Shown here piece by piece: positions 37,763 to 44,716 of a DNA stretch of 64,000 bases. Position 1 is the stretch's first letter; every line of letters begins with the position of its first letter. The notes under the pieces were generated by a model that searched no databases, had not been told where the DNA came from, and saw nothing but the letters and a program-made list of their open reading frames with translations. Origin of the DNA: Megalopta genalis (taxonomy: Eukaryota > Arthropoda > Insecta > Hymenoptera > Halictidae); the NCBI RefSeq assembly GCF_051020955.1, contig NC_135013.1, positions 26,625,302 to 26,689,301 of the forward strand. Direction: 5' to 3'. A program made the translations under genes and the position numbers.

Positions 37763-40700
37763 ATCTCTATCTATCTATCTATCTCTCTCTCCTGGATTGC
37801 GCAAGTCGCACAATCGATTCGTCCGAAGTCGACAAAGACGATTACGTGACGTCTGGCCGAAAGTTTGCAACAAAGACAATGGTCTTAGAATCAGCCGCGA
37901 AAATTCTTGACTGGGCTGCATCGGATTAAGACGCCTTTAACTCCGAGGCTTCGCGCGAACGCAAGATTGCGGAACGCTTGCTCAACATCATCCCATAAAT
38001 CAATACATACCTAATTGAGTTAGGAAAGTGAAATTGTACAGAAACGGAGATTAAAGCGCGGAGAACACGACAGGGATGCGTGCCGCGGCGATCTCGTGCT
38101 GGAACACAGACGGAAATTCCACGGAAACGATCCATTATTTTACACCGGCAGCTATCTCGCTATGGAATCTAGAACTTAAATGGGTATTCTCGTGTGAACG
38201 ACGTCTTTTTTTTTTACATTCTACGAGACTTGTTTTTTGCGAAGTAACTGTAACATCTTTCGCGGTCAAATTTCACGGTATCTATTTATACGTTTTTCAA
38301 GCTCATTTGTTCACGGTTAAGAATAGTTGAAACTTGTGACATCGGTTTGCTTTTGAATCATAGTCCAGTTTGAACGACGTCGTGGCGGTACGACTGCGGC
38401 CATTTTGTTTATCCGAAATGAGGAAACGCGTAAGATTTTTAAATAGTTACGAGTTTAGCTGTTGCAGATACTAGAACGAAATTACGGTCGAAAATGAAAG
38501 AAAGCGACGATTTACAAATTTTTCTATTAATTTTTCAATGCCGGAAGCCTAAATTGTATTCGAAATTTCATACTAGAATACTCCCTTGCGTTACTGTATA
38601 GTGAAAAACCGTTCAGAAAACTGTCTTCTAACGCCGGAAAATTGTCCCGATTGGTTTCAGGTCCAGAGGCTGGCCGAATACGAGAGGTACCTGGGCCAGG
38701 AGGCGAGGAATCTGGTGGAGAACGGAAGCGGAAGCGTCGGTAGCGGCGCGGTGCTGCAGCGCGGCCAGCTCGAGGGCGATCTGCATCGCATCCAAGAACT
38801 GTTCCCCGGCGATAACCTGCGACTGCACGAGCGGGATGTCCTCACCACGGTACGGTGCTTCGCCAGACAACAAATACATATACATATATATCCATCGGCA
38901 GAATCTCGTATTTCCGATCGCGGCGCGCGGAAAAGTCAGCGCGGTACCGCGCGTGTTTCCGGTGGAAACGCATCGACCGTGAGGGAGAAAACTTTGCGGG
39001 AAATGGTTCCGGCGATTCTCACGGGAACAATTTCCCCTCGCCGACCGTGGAAAGTATAATTATTAATCCCGGCGACGCACACGGGACGCGCGGTTTCCCA
39101 CGCGGCTCGTTGGACAACCGACGAAACTGTCTCCCATTCGCGCGACGGAAACTGCGAGCGCGGTTGAATGAAATTATAGGGGTCGGTCGCGTTTCACAGT
39201 GCTTTACTTTCGGGGGCGACTCGATACTTGACCTGCCGAGCTCGAGAAATGACTGCTCCAATGACTGTTACTTTATTGTAATAACGAGACCGAATTTATG
39301 CGGACGAATGAAATTTATTTAATTGTTTGCTAACGTTAAGTCTACTGGCCATTGGAAGAGTGATATTTTTGTTGATAAAACTAACAAGACAAAATTTATA
39401 TAGAATATTAATTAATTATAATCTATATGTAATAACTTTGACACGCACTTTCCATAAATTGCTCTACAAAGAAGATAATCTCGATTTTCTAGAAGAATGT
39501 CTCGGTATTCGTTCTTTTCGAACTTGGAGGATAAGAAAAATACAATTTTAAAATAATAAATTAATTCAGAACTTTCATGTTGACATTATGTAAAAATTAC
39601 GCGTGGATAATTATTTTCTAACGCACCTTTCTTTACCAAAAGGTTAAGACGTTTATTCAATATTATTTCCCGTGAAGGTATAATTAGAACAACTTTATGT
39701 GGTCATTTCGACTAGCACGGCAGGATTAGCGTGAATCAAGGTGCCCCCATAATATCAACAATTCGCGTATCGAAAAATGATAGCCGGTGATTTGTAACCG
39801 GCATGGTAGGCTTAGCGTTAATGCAATAACGTCGCCGGTGCACGGCGCACCGAAGAAACTCCGGATCGTTTGTGATCTCTTTGTTCCAATCAGTCGTCGT
39901 CCTACGTGCGTCAGCCGCCTCGCTCCGACGATTTGCATACTGGGCGTAAAGAGTATTGTCAAGAGCAGGGATATTGCGGTCGACCTACCGATCGATCGAT
40001 CGATCGATCGATGCGATCGTGGTAGGATCGAGCGTTGCGGGGAACGCGTGCTCGCGTTTTCTCGATGCCCCCAGTCGCGGCTCGAACACGGAACGATGAT
40101 GGAACGTTTCCACGAATCGCGGAGAATCATCGTCGGCTCGGTTTTCTGCGGATCTCATTAGCATAAGGCGAGATAACGCAACGCGAGTCTCTGTCCGCTA
40201 GACGCGCTTGTGTCTCCCGTGTCTGTTCGCCGTGGTCCGTGATGGATGGCCGAGCGCGGGGTTCGATTTCGTAAGAGAAAAGAGCCGGGGAACGAGAGAC
40301 GGAGGCTAATAGACGACGTTGAAGCGACGTATGCTAATCAGCCTCTCGGCCCTCGGTCGCTTGTAATTCCGTGTTTCGTGGGTCCCCCACGGCCGTATTT
40401 GGTTGCGTTATTTGTCAGCCGGGACCTTTCGGTCGCCTCCCGCGTAGCGTTTGATGTCGTTCGATGTCGTTCGACGCCGCGGGAGCAGAGATCGAGGGTA
40501 ATCTTCCGAAGCGACGGGCGACGTCTCGTTGAACTCTGGCCCCGTAACAGCGGCGGATTCGAGCCGGTTCGTTCGCCAGGCTCCTGCGAGCCGCAACCGG
40601 TCGAACGTCGGCTGTCAGCGGCCGGCCGTCCGCGGGAGCTCCGCGCGAAAATTTCGAACGGGTTTAGAAGGCGCGCGATGCCTCACTGTCCCGCGCGTGT

Positions 40701-43700
40701 TCGCTCCGTGAAATAATGCTGTTAAGTCATCCGAAAGTTAATGCGGCTTGGCACGTCGCCGTCCGGTTATTAGCCGCCCGCTGCGAGGATGATAATAATT
40801 TATGTCCTAGATCCGAGCATCAAAATTGGTCGTTACTTCGCGGGCCCCTCGAGCTATACGTGTACGCGCGCAAAGACCGGCTAGAGAGTCGCCGATAATT
40901 TAATGCTAATCTCCTTGGCCGGTGGATCCCTGGCGATAACCCGGTTTCGATTCCCGATAAATCGATACCCCGTGTGATACGAGCGCTCGACGTCCCGTCC
41001 CGTCCCGCCCCGGCCCGTATATACAACAACGTGGAATGCGTGTTTCAGAAAATGAAGAGCCTGATCCGCAAGAGGAGCGGCGGGAACACCGGAAGGCTAA
41101 CGAGAGTGCTGTCGCAGAAGTCGTTGAATGTGTCCAGCAACTCGCCGGCCCCTAAATCCCCGCCAAGGACGTTCCTCCTGGAGACTCCTGTTCAGTTCAC
41201 CACGGTACGTGTCCGCCGATCCGCGTCGACTCTGTCCTCGCGAAAACCTCTCCGGGATTACAGTAGTCGTTGCCGGTGTGTTCACAGGGCGTACAGTCTC
41301 AGGAGAGACACCTGTTCCTGTTCTCGGACCTGTTACTCATAGCCAAGGCCAGGAGCGGGGGCAACTTCAAGCTGAAGCAGTCCGTGAGGATGAGCGAGTT
41401 ATGGCTGACCGCCGGACACATAGAGGACGTCGCCGAGACGAGCAAGTCCCAGGAAACCAGCTTCGTCCTCGGCTGGCCCACCACGAACGTCGTCGCCACC
41501 TTCATGTAAGCGGTTCATCCAGACTCGTCCTGCGAACGCTCGACAAGTTCGGCTTGATATTCCGAGCGGTCCTCGAATCCGAGGGCCAGCCTTGAAATTC
41601 GTCGATGCTGAAGGGGCTTTTCGATCTTTGGTTGCAGGACCGCAGCAGCCAGGGACCTCTGGTGGGGGCGTCTGACCGAGCTGGTGCGAGAGGAGAGCAT
41701 GAAGGAGCCGCCGGACACGAACATTCAAGTCGTGTACCACGACAGCGACGCGAGCACGGAATGCGTAAGTGCAAACGTCCCCCCGTGCGACAGATAGACA
41801 GAAGCAGGCGGTCACGCCTTCGCGGTCCATTCTTGGCACAACCCCGAGAGCGTACGGTTCGATCCGGCTTGACCTTCCTGGAGACATTCCTGGCCGCTCG
41901 AGAGATGCCCCTTTTGTATCGGTGACGTCAATGTCGAGAGGATCGTTCCCTCTACAAAGATCCGTCTATATCTTTTATCGACGCGCGTCCCTCCCCCTTC
42001 ACCCCCCCCCCCCCCCCCGAACGTTCATTATTGACCGGCGCCGCATTTAAATACACGCGAGCCGCTCTCGAGCCGTCATCGAGCTGCTCGCGTTCCGCCG
42101 TGAAAGCTGACCGCTTTGTATACGATAACCTTTCCAATCGCGGCGTAGTCCACGAGACTCCCCGAGACCTGGCCACTGTCGGCTCACGTCCGTGTTCCAT
42201 TTGCAGTGTAAGACGATAATGGTAGGATCAGAGATGACAGCGGCGGCCTGCGTGAACCTGGCCACGAGGCTGCTGGACCTCCAAGGCCCGTTCCAGCTAT
42301 GGGCAAGGACATCCGCGGACGAGGCGCCCTATCCTCTGATAGGCCACGAGAGACCGTTCGCAGTCAAATTGTCGAACCTCAGACACACCCTCTCCGCGGA
42401 AGAAGGCTTCGACCTGGAGCACTGCAACAAGAGCGGCCACGACACCTGCCACTTCATCCTGAGGCCCGTGCCGAAGTCCCCGGTCAAGAAGAACAAGTCC
42501 AAGATCACCGGGCTACTTAGGAGATCGCTGTCGCTGAACCCCAGCCTGTTCGGCGTGAACCTTTCCAGGCTGGACGAGAACGGTTTACCGAAGCCGGTGC
42601 TGGTGATGCTGCAGCAGCTGTTCGCCAAGGGCCCGTTCACCCAGGGCATCTTCCGGAAGTCCGCGAACGTTAGGATCGTTCGCGAGCTGCGCGATCAGAT
42701 CGAATCGACCGGAGACCCGAGTTGTCTCGAGGACGCGCCGATCATCGCGGTCGCGGCTTTGCTCAAGGACTTCCTGAGGTCCCTGCCCGACCCTCTTCTG
42801 ACCTCGCACCTCTTCCCGCTGTGGATGGACAGCCTCGACACGCCAAATCCTATTCAAACGATTAAGAAGTAAGAACGGCGAACACAGTTTTATAATATAA
42901 ACAGAATGTAAGTGTAGAACGGTGGGAGCTAACGCGTGCGTTGATCCTTCAGTATTCTAGATAGACTGCCCAAAGCGAATTACACCCTCCTGTCGCACCT
43001 GATCTGCGTGCTGCACCACGTGGCACGGAGGTCGAAGCACAATCTGATGTGCGCCAGCAATCTGGGCGTCTGTTGCGGGCCGAGCCTGCTCTGGTCGTCT
43101 AATCCCTCGGTGAACCAGAGCAGGGCGATACCCACTCTGACGGAGATGCTGATTCGACACTGCGAGGTTTTGTTCGGCGAGGGAGTCACGCAGCTCCTTG
43201 GGGAGGAACGCAGTGACAGCGGAGCCGAGGAGAGCACCGACAGCCTTCACTGTGAGTAGCCTCTCGAGTACCTTGATCGATCCTCGGTCGAACCTTCGCT
43301 GCCAGCGTAAAGGTAGAATCACATTAATAATCGCTATTTAGTAGGTGACACATCAGTTCCCTCTTAATAACGGAGTGTGAAACCTCGACCGGTAGTACTT
43401 CCAAGTGGACCCTTCCTTGACCGCTAATGATATTAGTGTGTTTCTACCTTAAAAAAGCGTACGTGACGCGTGCCGTTGATGTCTGTTCTTCCCGGAGGTT
43501 TGATCCTTTCACGGTCCACTGAGGAGTTTCTCTCGTTGCAGCAGGTGGGCTTTCCCTGGACAGCCTGGACCTGACGGAACCGCCGCGAAAGGACCATATG
43601 TCCCTGTCACGGGACTCGGGCCTGACCCTGTCGGACTGTCAGCTGTTCATTCCAGAGTCGCCGGTGGGCAGCGAGGACTCGGCGGTGAACGCGTCCTCGT

Positions 43701-44716
43701 CGAGCTTCGACAAGTCCCTGGGGAAGGAGGAGAAGTCCGCGAGCAAGTCGTACATCCGCGTGTACGGCGGCTGGGAGGAGAGGATAAACGGTTACACGGC
43801 GGCCAATCATCACTCGAGCGGCGTGGAGCACGGTTTCAGGGACGAGAAGAGCAACGTCGGCTATCCGAATCCGAACTTCCAAAGGCAGGACTGGCTGAGG
43901 GCCCAGCTGAAGAGGACCCCGAGAACGAAGCTGGACGAGCACGAGCATCGAAAAGAGAGATTCGATGAGAAAGATATCTACGGCAGGGAGTTCCTCAGAC
44001 AAGACTCGATGAAGGAGAACGTGGAGAACTGCAAGGACATTTATCGGAGCTCGCAGCTGGACGTAACCCGTGACCTTAGGACGGAGTACGAAAGGGCTTC
44101 TCAGCAGGACATCTGCACGGAGCGAGTCTCCATTCACAATTCGGAGCAAGACCTCACTGTAGAGTCCTCGCTGTCCAGCGACCGGTACGAGTTCAAGAAG
44201 GAGCGATTCAGCGAGTTCAAAAAGGTCAAGTCCGAAGTATACGTGAACCGAGAGTCGCCGGTCTCGCAGAACGGCAGCTACCATTCGGGCAGCGATTTGT
44301 ACGAGTTCAAGAAAGTCAAGAGCGAGATCTACGTGAACAAGGAGAGCACCAGGACCGAGAGATACGAGTCCGACAACAGCATCTATGGGAACAGGGACAG
44401 GACCAGCGAGATCTACGGCTCGAGGGAGAGAAACGATCTGTACTCGTTCAAGCAAGCGGAGGCGATCGATCTGTACGGCGACGAGGACGAGGAGGAGGAG
44501 AGGACGTGGCCCGACACGCCGCCGCCGTTGCCGCCGAGACTGAGGCATCTGCCGCCGGTGCACATGAATCTGGAGGACAGACACAAAGTGGCCGGAAGGT
44601 CAAGGTCTCTGCCGCCTCCGCCTCCCTACCGACCGCCCCCGCAGCCACGCGCCTCGGTCACAGGGAGACACTTGGGCTACGGGAGATCAGTCGTCGACGA
44701 TGAAAGTTACGTTTGA
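7670..44716 (+). CDS. ARHGAP20-like: Rho GTPase-activating protein 20-like (PH-RA-RhoGAP), gene span
   Basis: Model: one of three first exons (7670-7726, 13973-14083, 35332-35391), then 38661-38849, 41049-41204, 41288-41505, 41638-41764, 42207-42868, 42953-43251, 43542-44716. All junctions are GT-AG and phases agree, giving 960, 978 or 961 aa. In the 960-aa form: a leucine/glutamate-rich helix at about 15-50; a PH domain at about 122-226 (FLLETPVQFTT, then ERHLFLFSDLLLIAK and GWPTTN); a Ras-association domain at about 250-337; and a RhoGAP domain at about 362-545 with the arginine finger in GIFRKSA (Arg399). The tail has repeats, proline-rich motifs and a terminal ESYV. Domain order and PH wording match vertebrate ARHGAP20 (RA-RhoGAP), in which GTP-bound Rap1 binds the RA domain and stimulates GTP hydrolysis by Rho. 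Role in this animal (Rap-to-Rho signalling, cytoskeleton and adhesion) is inferred from the family. The ARHGAP20 assignment is firm; a Drosophila counterpart name is not assigned. Confidence 0.9.
8568..8781. mobile_element. TTAA-flanked MITE, family B (CACTAGATTTACGG ends)
   Basis: The left end is TTGA-CGCTAGATTTACGGAGCAC; the right end is GAAATCTAGTG-TTAA. The interior is CAGCTGCTTTATATTGG, AGTAACAATAAGACATTTAT and ATAATCGTAAATTAAG. Length is about 214 bp with no coding capacity. The TTAA boundary suggests a piggyBac-type element (inference). Confidence 0.75.
10182..10373. mobile_element. MITE, family C (TACAGTAATNTCTCCCT ends), copy 1
   Basis: The left end is TACGGTAATGTCTCCCTTAC, then GACGCTCAGATTGTCCAC. 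The right end is the inverse, GGGCGTCAATTAGAGAGACA, then TTACT. A GAGATACGATTATTCGAGCC block and a central GGCTCGTTTTTATAATTG hairpin are shared with the copies at 18949, 20701, 23112 and 36382. A TA target site is likely. Confidence 0.7.
11693..11932. mobile_element. MITE with perfect 37-bp terminal inverted repeats
   Basis: Positions 11693-11729 (starting ATGAGCCGTTTATTTTGAAA) and 11896-11932 (ending AAAATAAACGGCTCAT) are exact reverse complements over 37 bp. The 240-bp element has no coding capacity. Target duplications are not clear. Confidence 0.75.
12337..13030. repeat. Four-copy ~175-bp tandem array
   Basis: Copies begin at about 12341, 12517, 12692 and 12867 (spacing 176, 175, 175), each starting CATCAAATCC. 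Each monomer contains TTTAACGCTAGATTTTCGGG followed by ATCCGTCGAATTTCCACCG, and ends with TTCGGGCACGCGTTATGC. The copies differ by few bases. The TTAACGCTAGATTT part resembles one end of the family B MITE. Confidence 0.9.
13613..13650 (+). promoter_or_regulatory. Candidate Inr+DPE core promoter of exon 1b
   Basis: Two overlapping TCAGTC initiators occur at 13613-13622. With the second A (13619) as +1, positions +28 to +32 read GGTTC (13646-13650), which fits the insect downstream promoter element RGWYV at the required spacing. This would give a 354-nt leader before the ATG at 13973. Motif match only. Confidence 0.5.
13973..14083 (+). CDS. RhoGAP gene, alternative first coding exon 1b
   Basis: It encodes 37 residues, beginning MCLGETADLFRVVGTILG and then a strongly basic RKCRRRQIKVK stretch. 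It ends GAG|GTGTGT in phase 0, so it joins exon 2 in frame. The donor is weaker than GTRAGT. A candidate Inr/DPE promoter lies 354 nt upstream. The basic segment could bind membrane lipid or act as a nuclear signal (inference). A frame beginning with GTG at 13975 overlaps it and is rejected. Confidence 0.55.
14381..14472. repeat. (ATATT)n microsatellite between AGGCCAGT repeats
   Basis: Repeated ATTAT words, flanked by TTAGGCCAGTTATTATT on the left and two TTAGGCCAGT copies on the right. Confidence 0.85.
14541..14749. mobile_element. TTAA-flanked MITE, family B
   Basis: The left end is TTAA-CGCTAGATTTACGGAGCAC; the right end is GTAAATCTAGTA-TTAA. TTAA is intact on both sides (14541-14544, 14746-14749). 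The interior is the same as the 8568 copy. Confidence 0.8.
15911..15963. repeat. (AT)n microsatellite
   Basis: An almost pure AT dinucleotide run. The frames of alternating Ile/Tyr through it are artefacts. Confidence 0.95.
18484..18851. mobile_element. Foldback element with ~130-bp inverted arms
   Basis: The left arm (18484-18614) and right arm (18717-18851) are near-perfect reverse complements. Shared blocks include TTCCTGAGGTGATTTGAAGT, CTTTTTCCTTAGCGAAAAT and CGTTTACGAGTTATTAA. A GC-rich spacer of about 100 bp separates them. The right end continues into ACCCCGTATA, a sequence often seen at arthropod DNA-transposon ends. No coding capacity. Confidence 0.75.
18949..19151. mobile_element. 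MITE, family C, copy 2
   Basis: The left end is TACAATAATTTCTCCGTAAT, then GCGCTGGAATTGCGCAC. The right end is GCGCGAATTAGGGAGAAATT, then ACC. The shared GGAGATACGATTATTC block is present. Confidence 0.7.
19531..19564. repeat. (CT)n microsatellite
   Basis: A run of CT dinucleotides, with further CT-rich sequence to about 19590. Confidence 0.9.
20701..20893. mobile_element. MITE, family C, copy 3
   Basis: The left end is TACAGCAATTTCTCCCTAAT, then TCGCGCTCAGATTGCGCAC. The right end is GGCGCCAATTAGGGAGCAAT, then TACTATA. It has near-perfect inverted ends and an internal palindrome around GAGCCTCGCGTCTCGTTTTT. Confidence 0.75.
21947..22179. mobile_element. TTAA-flanked MITE, family A, copy 3
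   Basis: The left end is TTAA-CCCTTTGCAGTCGAAG; the right end is CTCGAGTGCAAAGGG-TTAA. Both TTAA sites are intact. The subterminal block TTTTAGTGGCGCCTCAGAGT is the best preserved of the copies. Confidence 0.85.
22316..22560. mobile_element. TTAA-type MITE, family D (CCCCCGNANGGCGG ends)
   Basis: The left end is TTGA-CCCCCGCAAGGCGGTGG; the right end is GGTCCGCCGTCCGGGGG-TTAA. The ends are imperfect inverted repeats with one intact TTAA. A diverged relative may lie at about 1210-1455. Confidence 0.55.
22598..23004. mobile_element. TTAA-flanked element, family E (GATGGTCAAAATT ends)
   Basis: TTAA-GATGGTCAAAATT at the left and AATTTTGACCATC-TTAA at the right are exact inverted repeats of 17 bp including TTAA. 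The roughly 400-bp interior has no open frame. I saw one copy. Confidence 0.55.
23112..23333. mobile_element. MITE, family C, copy 4
   Basis: The left end is TACAGTAACGTCTCTCTAAT, then CGACGCTCAGATTGTCCAC. The right end is GAGCGTCGGTTAGGGAGACA, then TTACTGTA. TA flanks both ends. Confidence 0.8.
24890..25085. repeat. 12-bp minisatellite (TTCTTAGAATTT)n
   Basis: About 15 tandem copies of a 12-bp unit, followed to about 25175 by diverged GAATAAGAATCGT-like words. The Ile/Leu/Lys repeat frame on the minus strand is an artefact of a unit divisible by three. Confidence 0.9.
28960..29080. repeat. AT-rich (ATAATAT)n tract
   Basis: A low-complexity ATAATAATATAATATA array. The Ile/Tyr-rich frame across it is not a gene. 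Confidence 0.85.
29890..29926. repeat. (TA)n microsatellite
   Basis: An uninterrupted TA dinucleotide run. Confidence 0.95.
30609..30823. mobile_element. Possible Tigger/pogo-like remnant
   Basis: TTGGATTATCCGG (30609-30622) and CCGGATAATCGAGGATCTAC ending in CGTA (30799-30823) are inverted relative to each other. Phrases such as GGATTATCCGGACTAAGC are common in decayed pogo/Tigger elements of insects. The left end is unclear. Confidence 0.35.
34311..34341. repeat. (TA)n microsatellite
   Basis: A TA dinucleotide run of about 30 bp. Confidence 0.9.
35222..35255 (+). promoter_or_regulatory. Candidate Inr+DPE core promoter of exon 1c
   Basis: TCAGTG at 35222-35227 matches the insect initiator at five of six positions. 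With its A (35224) as +1, +28 to +32 is GGTCG (35251-35255), matching RGWYV at exact spacing. The leader would be 108 nt to the ATG at 35332. An in-frame ATG at 35134 would then lie upstream of the start and not be used. Confidence 0.55.
35332..35391 (+). CDS. RhoGAP gene, alternative first coding exon 1c
   Basis: It encodes 20 residues, MFEKYVDVFADEGYDSDSTL, which are acidic in contrast to exons 1a and 1b. The donor is CTC|GTAGGT in phase 0, joining exon 2 in frame. The frame is open upstream to an ATG at 35134, but the better start is 35332 because a candidate core promoter sits between them. Confidence 0.65.
35561..36213. mobile_element. Tigger/pogo-like non-autonomous DNA transposon
   Basis: It is bounded by TA. 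The left end is CAGGTAGCCCTCTTACAACG and the right end, inverted, is CAGGTAACCCTCCTATAACA. Inside are degenerate repeats of CTATAACACGATTTCGCTCT type, characteristic of arthropod Tigger/pogo elements. A frame at 35994-36284 (acidic, then Arg-rich) shows no transposase or DDE domain, so the element looks internally deleted. Confidence 0.65.
36382..36517. mobile_element. MITE, family C, copy 5 (left part missing)
   Basis: It retains the central palindrome CTCGTTTTTATAGTTGTTGA, then AACTATAAAAACGAGCCGC, and the right end ATTAGGGAGAAATTACTGTA. The left terminal sequence is absent. Confidence 0.65.
37419..37792. repeat. Long compound CT/CTAT/CCCTAT microsatellite
   Basis: About 374 bp of almost pure pyrimidine on the + strand: CT runs interrupted by CCCTAT and ending in CTAT repeats. 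It lies about 870 bp upstream of the exon 2 acceptor. Confidence 0.95.
38661..38849 (+). CDS. RhoGAP gene, exon 2 (first shared exon)
   Basis: It codes VQRLAEYERYLG onward for 63 residues, to HERDVLTT. Acceptor TTTCAG, donor ACG|GTACGG, phase 0 at both ends, so any phase-0 first exon fits. The content is helical and charged, with a Gly/Ser linker. Confidence 0.85.
38850..41048 (+). other. Intron of the RhoGAP gene
   Basis: No coding exon is supported. A GATC tandem run lies at 39989-40012. The frame beginning near 40246 (MAERGVRFRKR) was considered as another first exon, but its possible donor at about 40270 leaves a phase that does not fit exon 3. Confidence 0.5.
41049..41204 (+). CDS. RhoGAP gene, exon 3 (basic linker and start of PH)
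   Basis: 52 residues from KMKSLIRKRSGGN to LLETPVQFTT. Acceptor TTTCAG, donor ACG|GTACGT, phase 0 to 0. The last 12 residues begin the PH domain. Confidence 0.9.
41288..41505 (+). CDS. RhoGAP gene, exon 4 (PH domain)
   Basis: Starts GVQSQERHLFLFSDLLLIAK and contains LGWPTTNVVATF. It ends in phase 2 at AT|GTAAGC. Read without splicing, the frame stops at once (TAA at 41507), which confirms the donor. Confidence 0.9.
41638..41764 (+). CDS. RhoGAP gene, exon 5 (PH C-terminal helix)
   Basis: After the split Met codon it reads TAAARDLWWGRLTELVREES. The WW-containing helix closes the PH fold. Acceptor TTGCAG, donor TGC|GTAAGT, phase 0 out. Confidence 0.9.
42002..42018. repeat. Poly-C run in intron 5
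   Basis: 17 consecutive C bases. Such runs are prone to sequencing and slippage length errors; it lies outside coding sequence. Confidence 0.9.
42207..42868 (+). CDS. RhoGAP gene, exon 6 (RA domain and N-half of RhoGAP)
   Basis: It begins CKTIMVGSEMTAAACVNLAT (RA domain), then a basic linker SPVKKNKSKITGLLRRSLS, then SLFGVNLSRL starting the RhoGAP fold. The arginine finger is in GIFRKSA, and the conserved LKDFLRSLPDPLL segment is present. Phase 2 out at AA|GTAAGA. Confidence 0.95.
42953..43251 (+). CDS. RhoGAP gene, exon 7 (C-half of RhoGAP)
   Basis: After the split Asn codon it reads ILDRLPKANYTLLSHLICVL, then NLMCASNLGVCCGPSLLW, the RhoGAP helix with the usual N-L-x-x-x-x-GP pattern. It ends in phase 1 at T|GTGAGT. 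Confidence 0.95.
43542..44716 (+). CDS. RhoGAP gene, exon 8 (C-terminal tail, stop)
   Basis: The acceptor is CAG|CAG|G, two usable sites 3 nt apart (43542 or 43545). The tail is polar and Ser/Glu rich. Two copies of a YEFKKVKSEIYVNKES-like unit lie at about residues 785-838, with looser IYGNRDR-type repeats after them. It then has PPPLPPRLRHLPP (896-908), PPPPPYRPP (927-935) and terminal ESYV. The 325-aa frame on the opposite strand is a shadow of this exon. Confidence 0.9.

Larger units (their letters stand above)
35392..38660 (+). other. Last long 5' intron of the RhoGAP gene
   Basis: It contains the Tigger/pogo-like element (35561), a partial family C MITE (36382) and the 374-bp CT tract (37419). 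The frames at 36777-37191 occur on both strands without domains. The acceptor TTGGTTTCAG at 38651-38660 closes the intron. Confidence 0.6.

Noticed and set aside
40246..40716. Possible fourth first exon of the RhoGAP gene (MAERGVRFRKR)
   Set aside because: The candidate donor near 40270 gives phase 1 or 2 depending on the ATG used, but exon 3 needs phase 0. The longer frame shows no domain.
43607..44584. 325-aa open frame on the minus strand
   Set aside because: It lies exactly opposite the last RhoGAP exon, has the skewed Leu/Val/Arg content expected from the antisense of a Glu/Lys/Ser-rich exon, and shows no domain.
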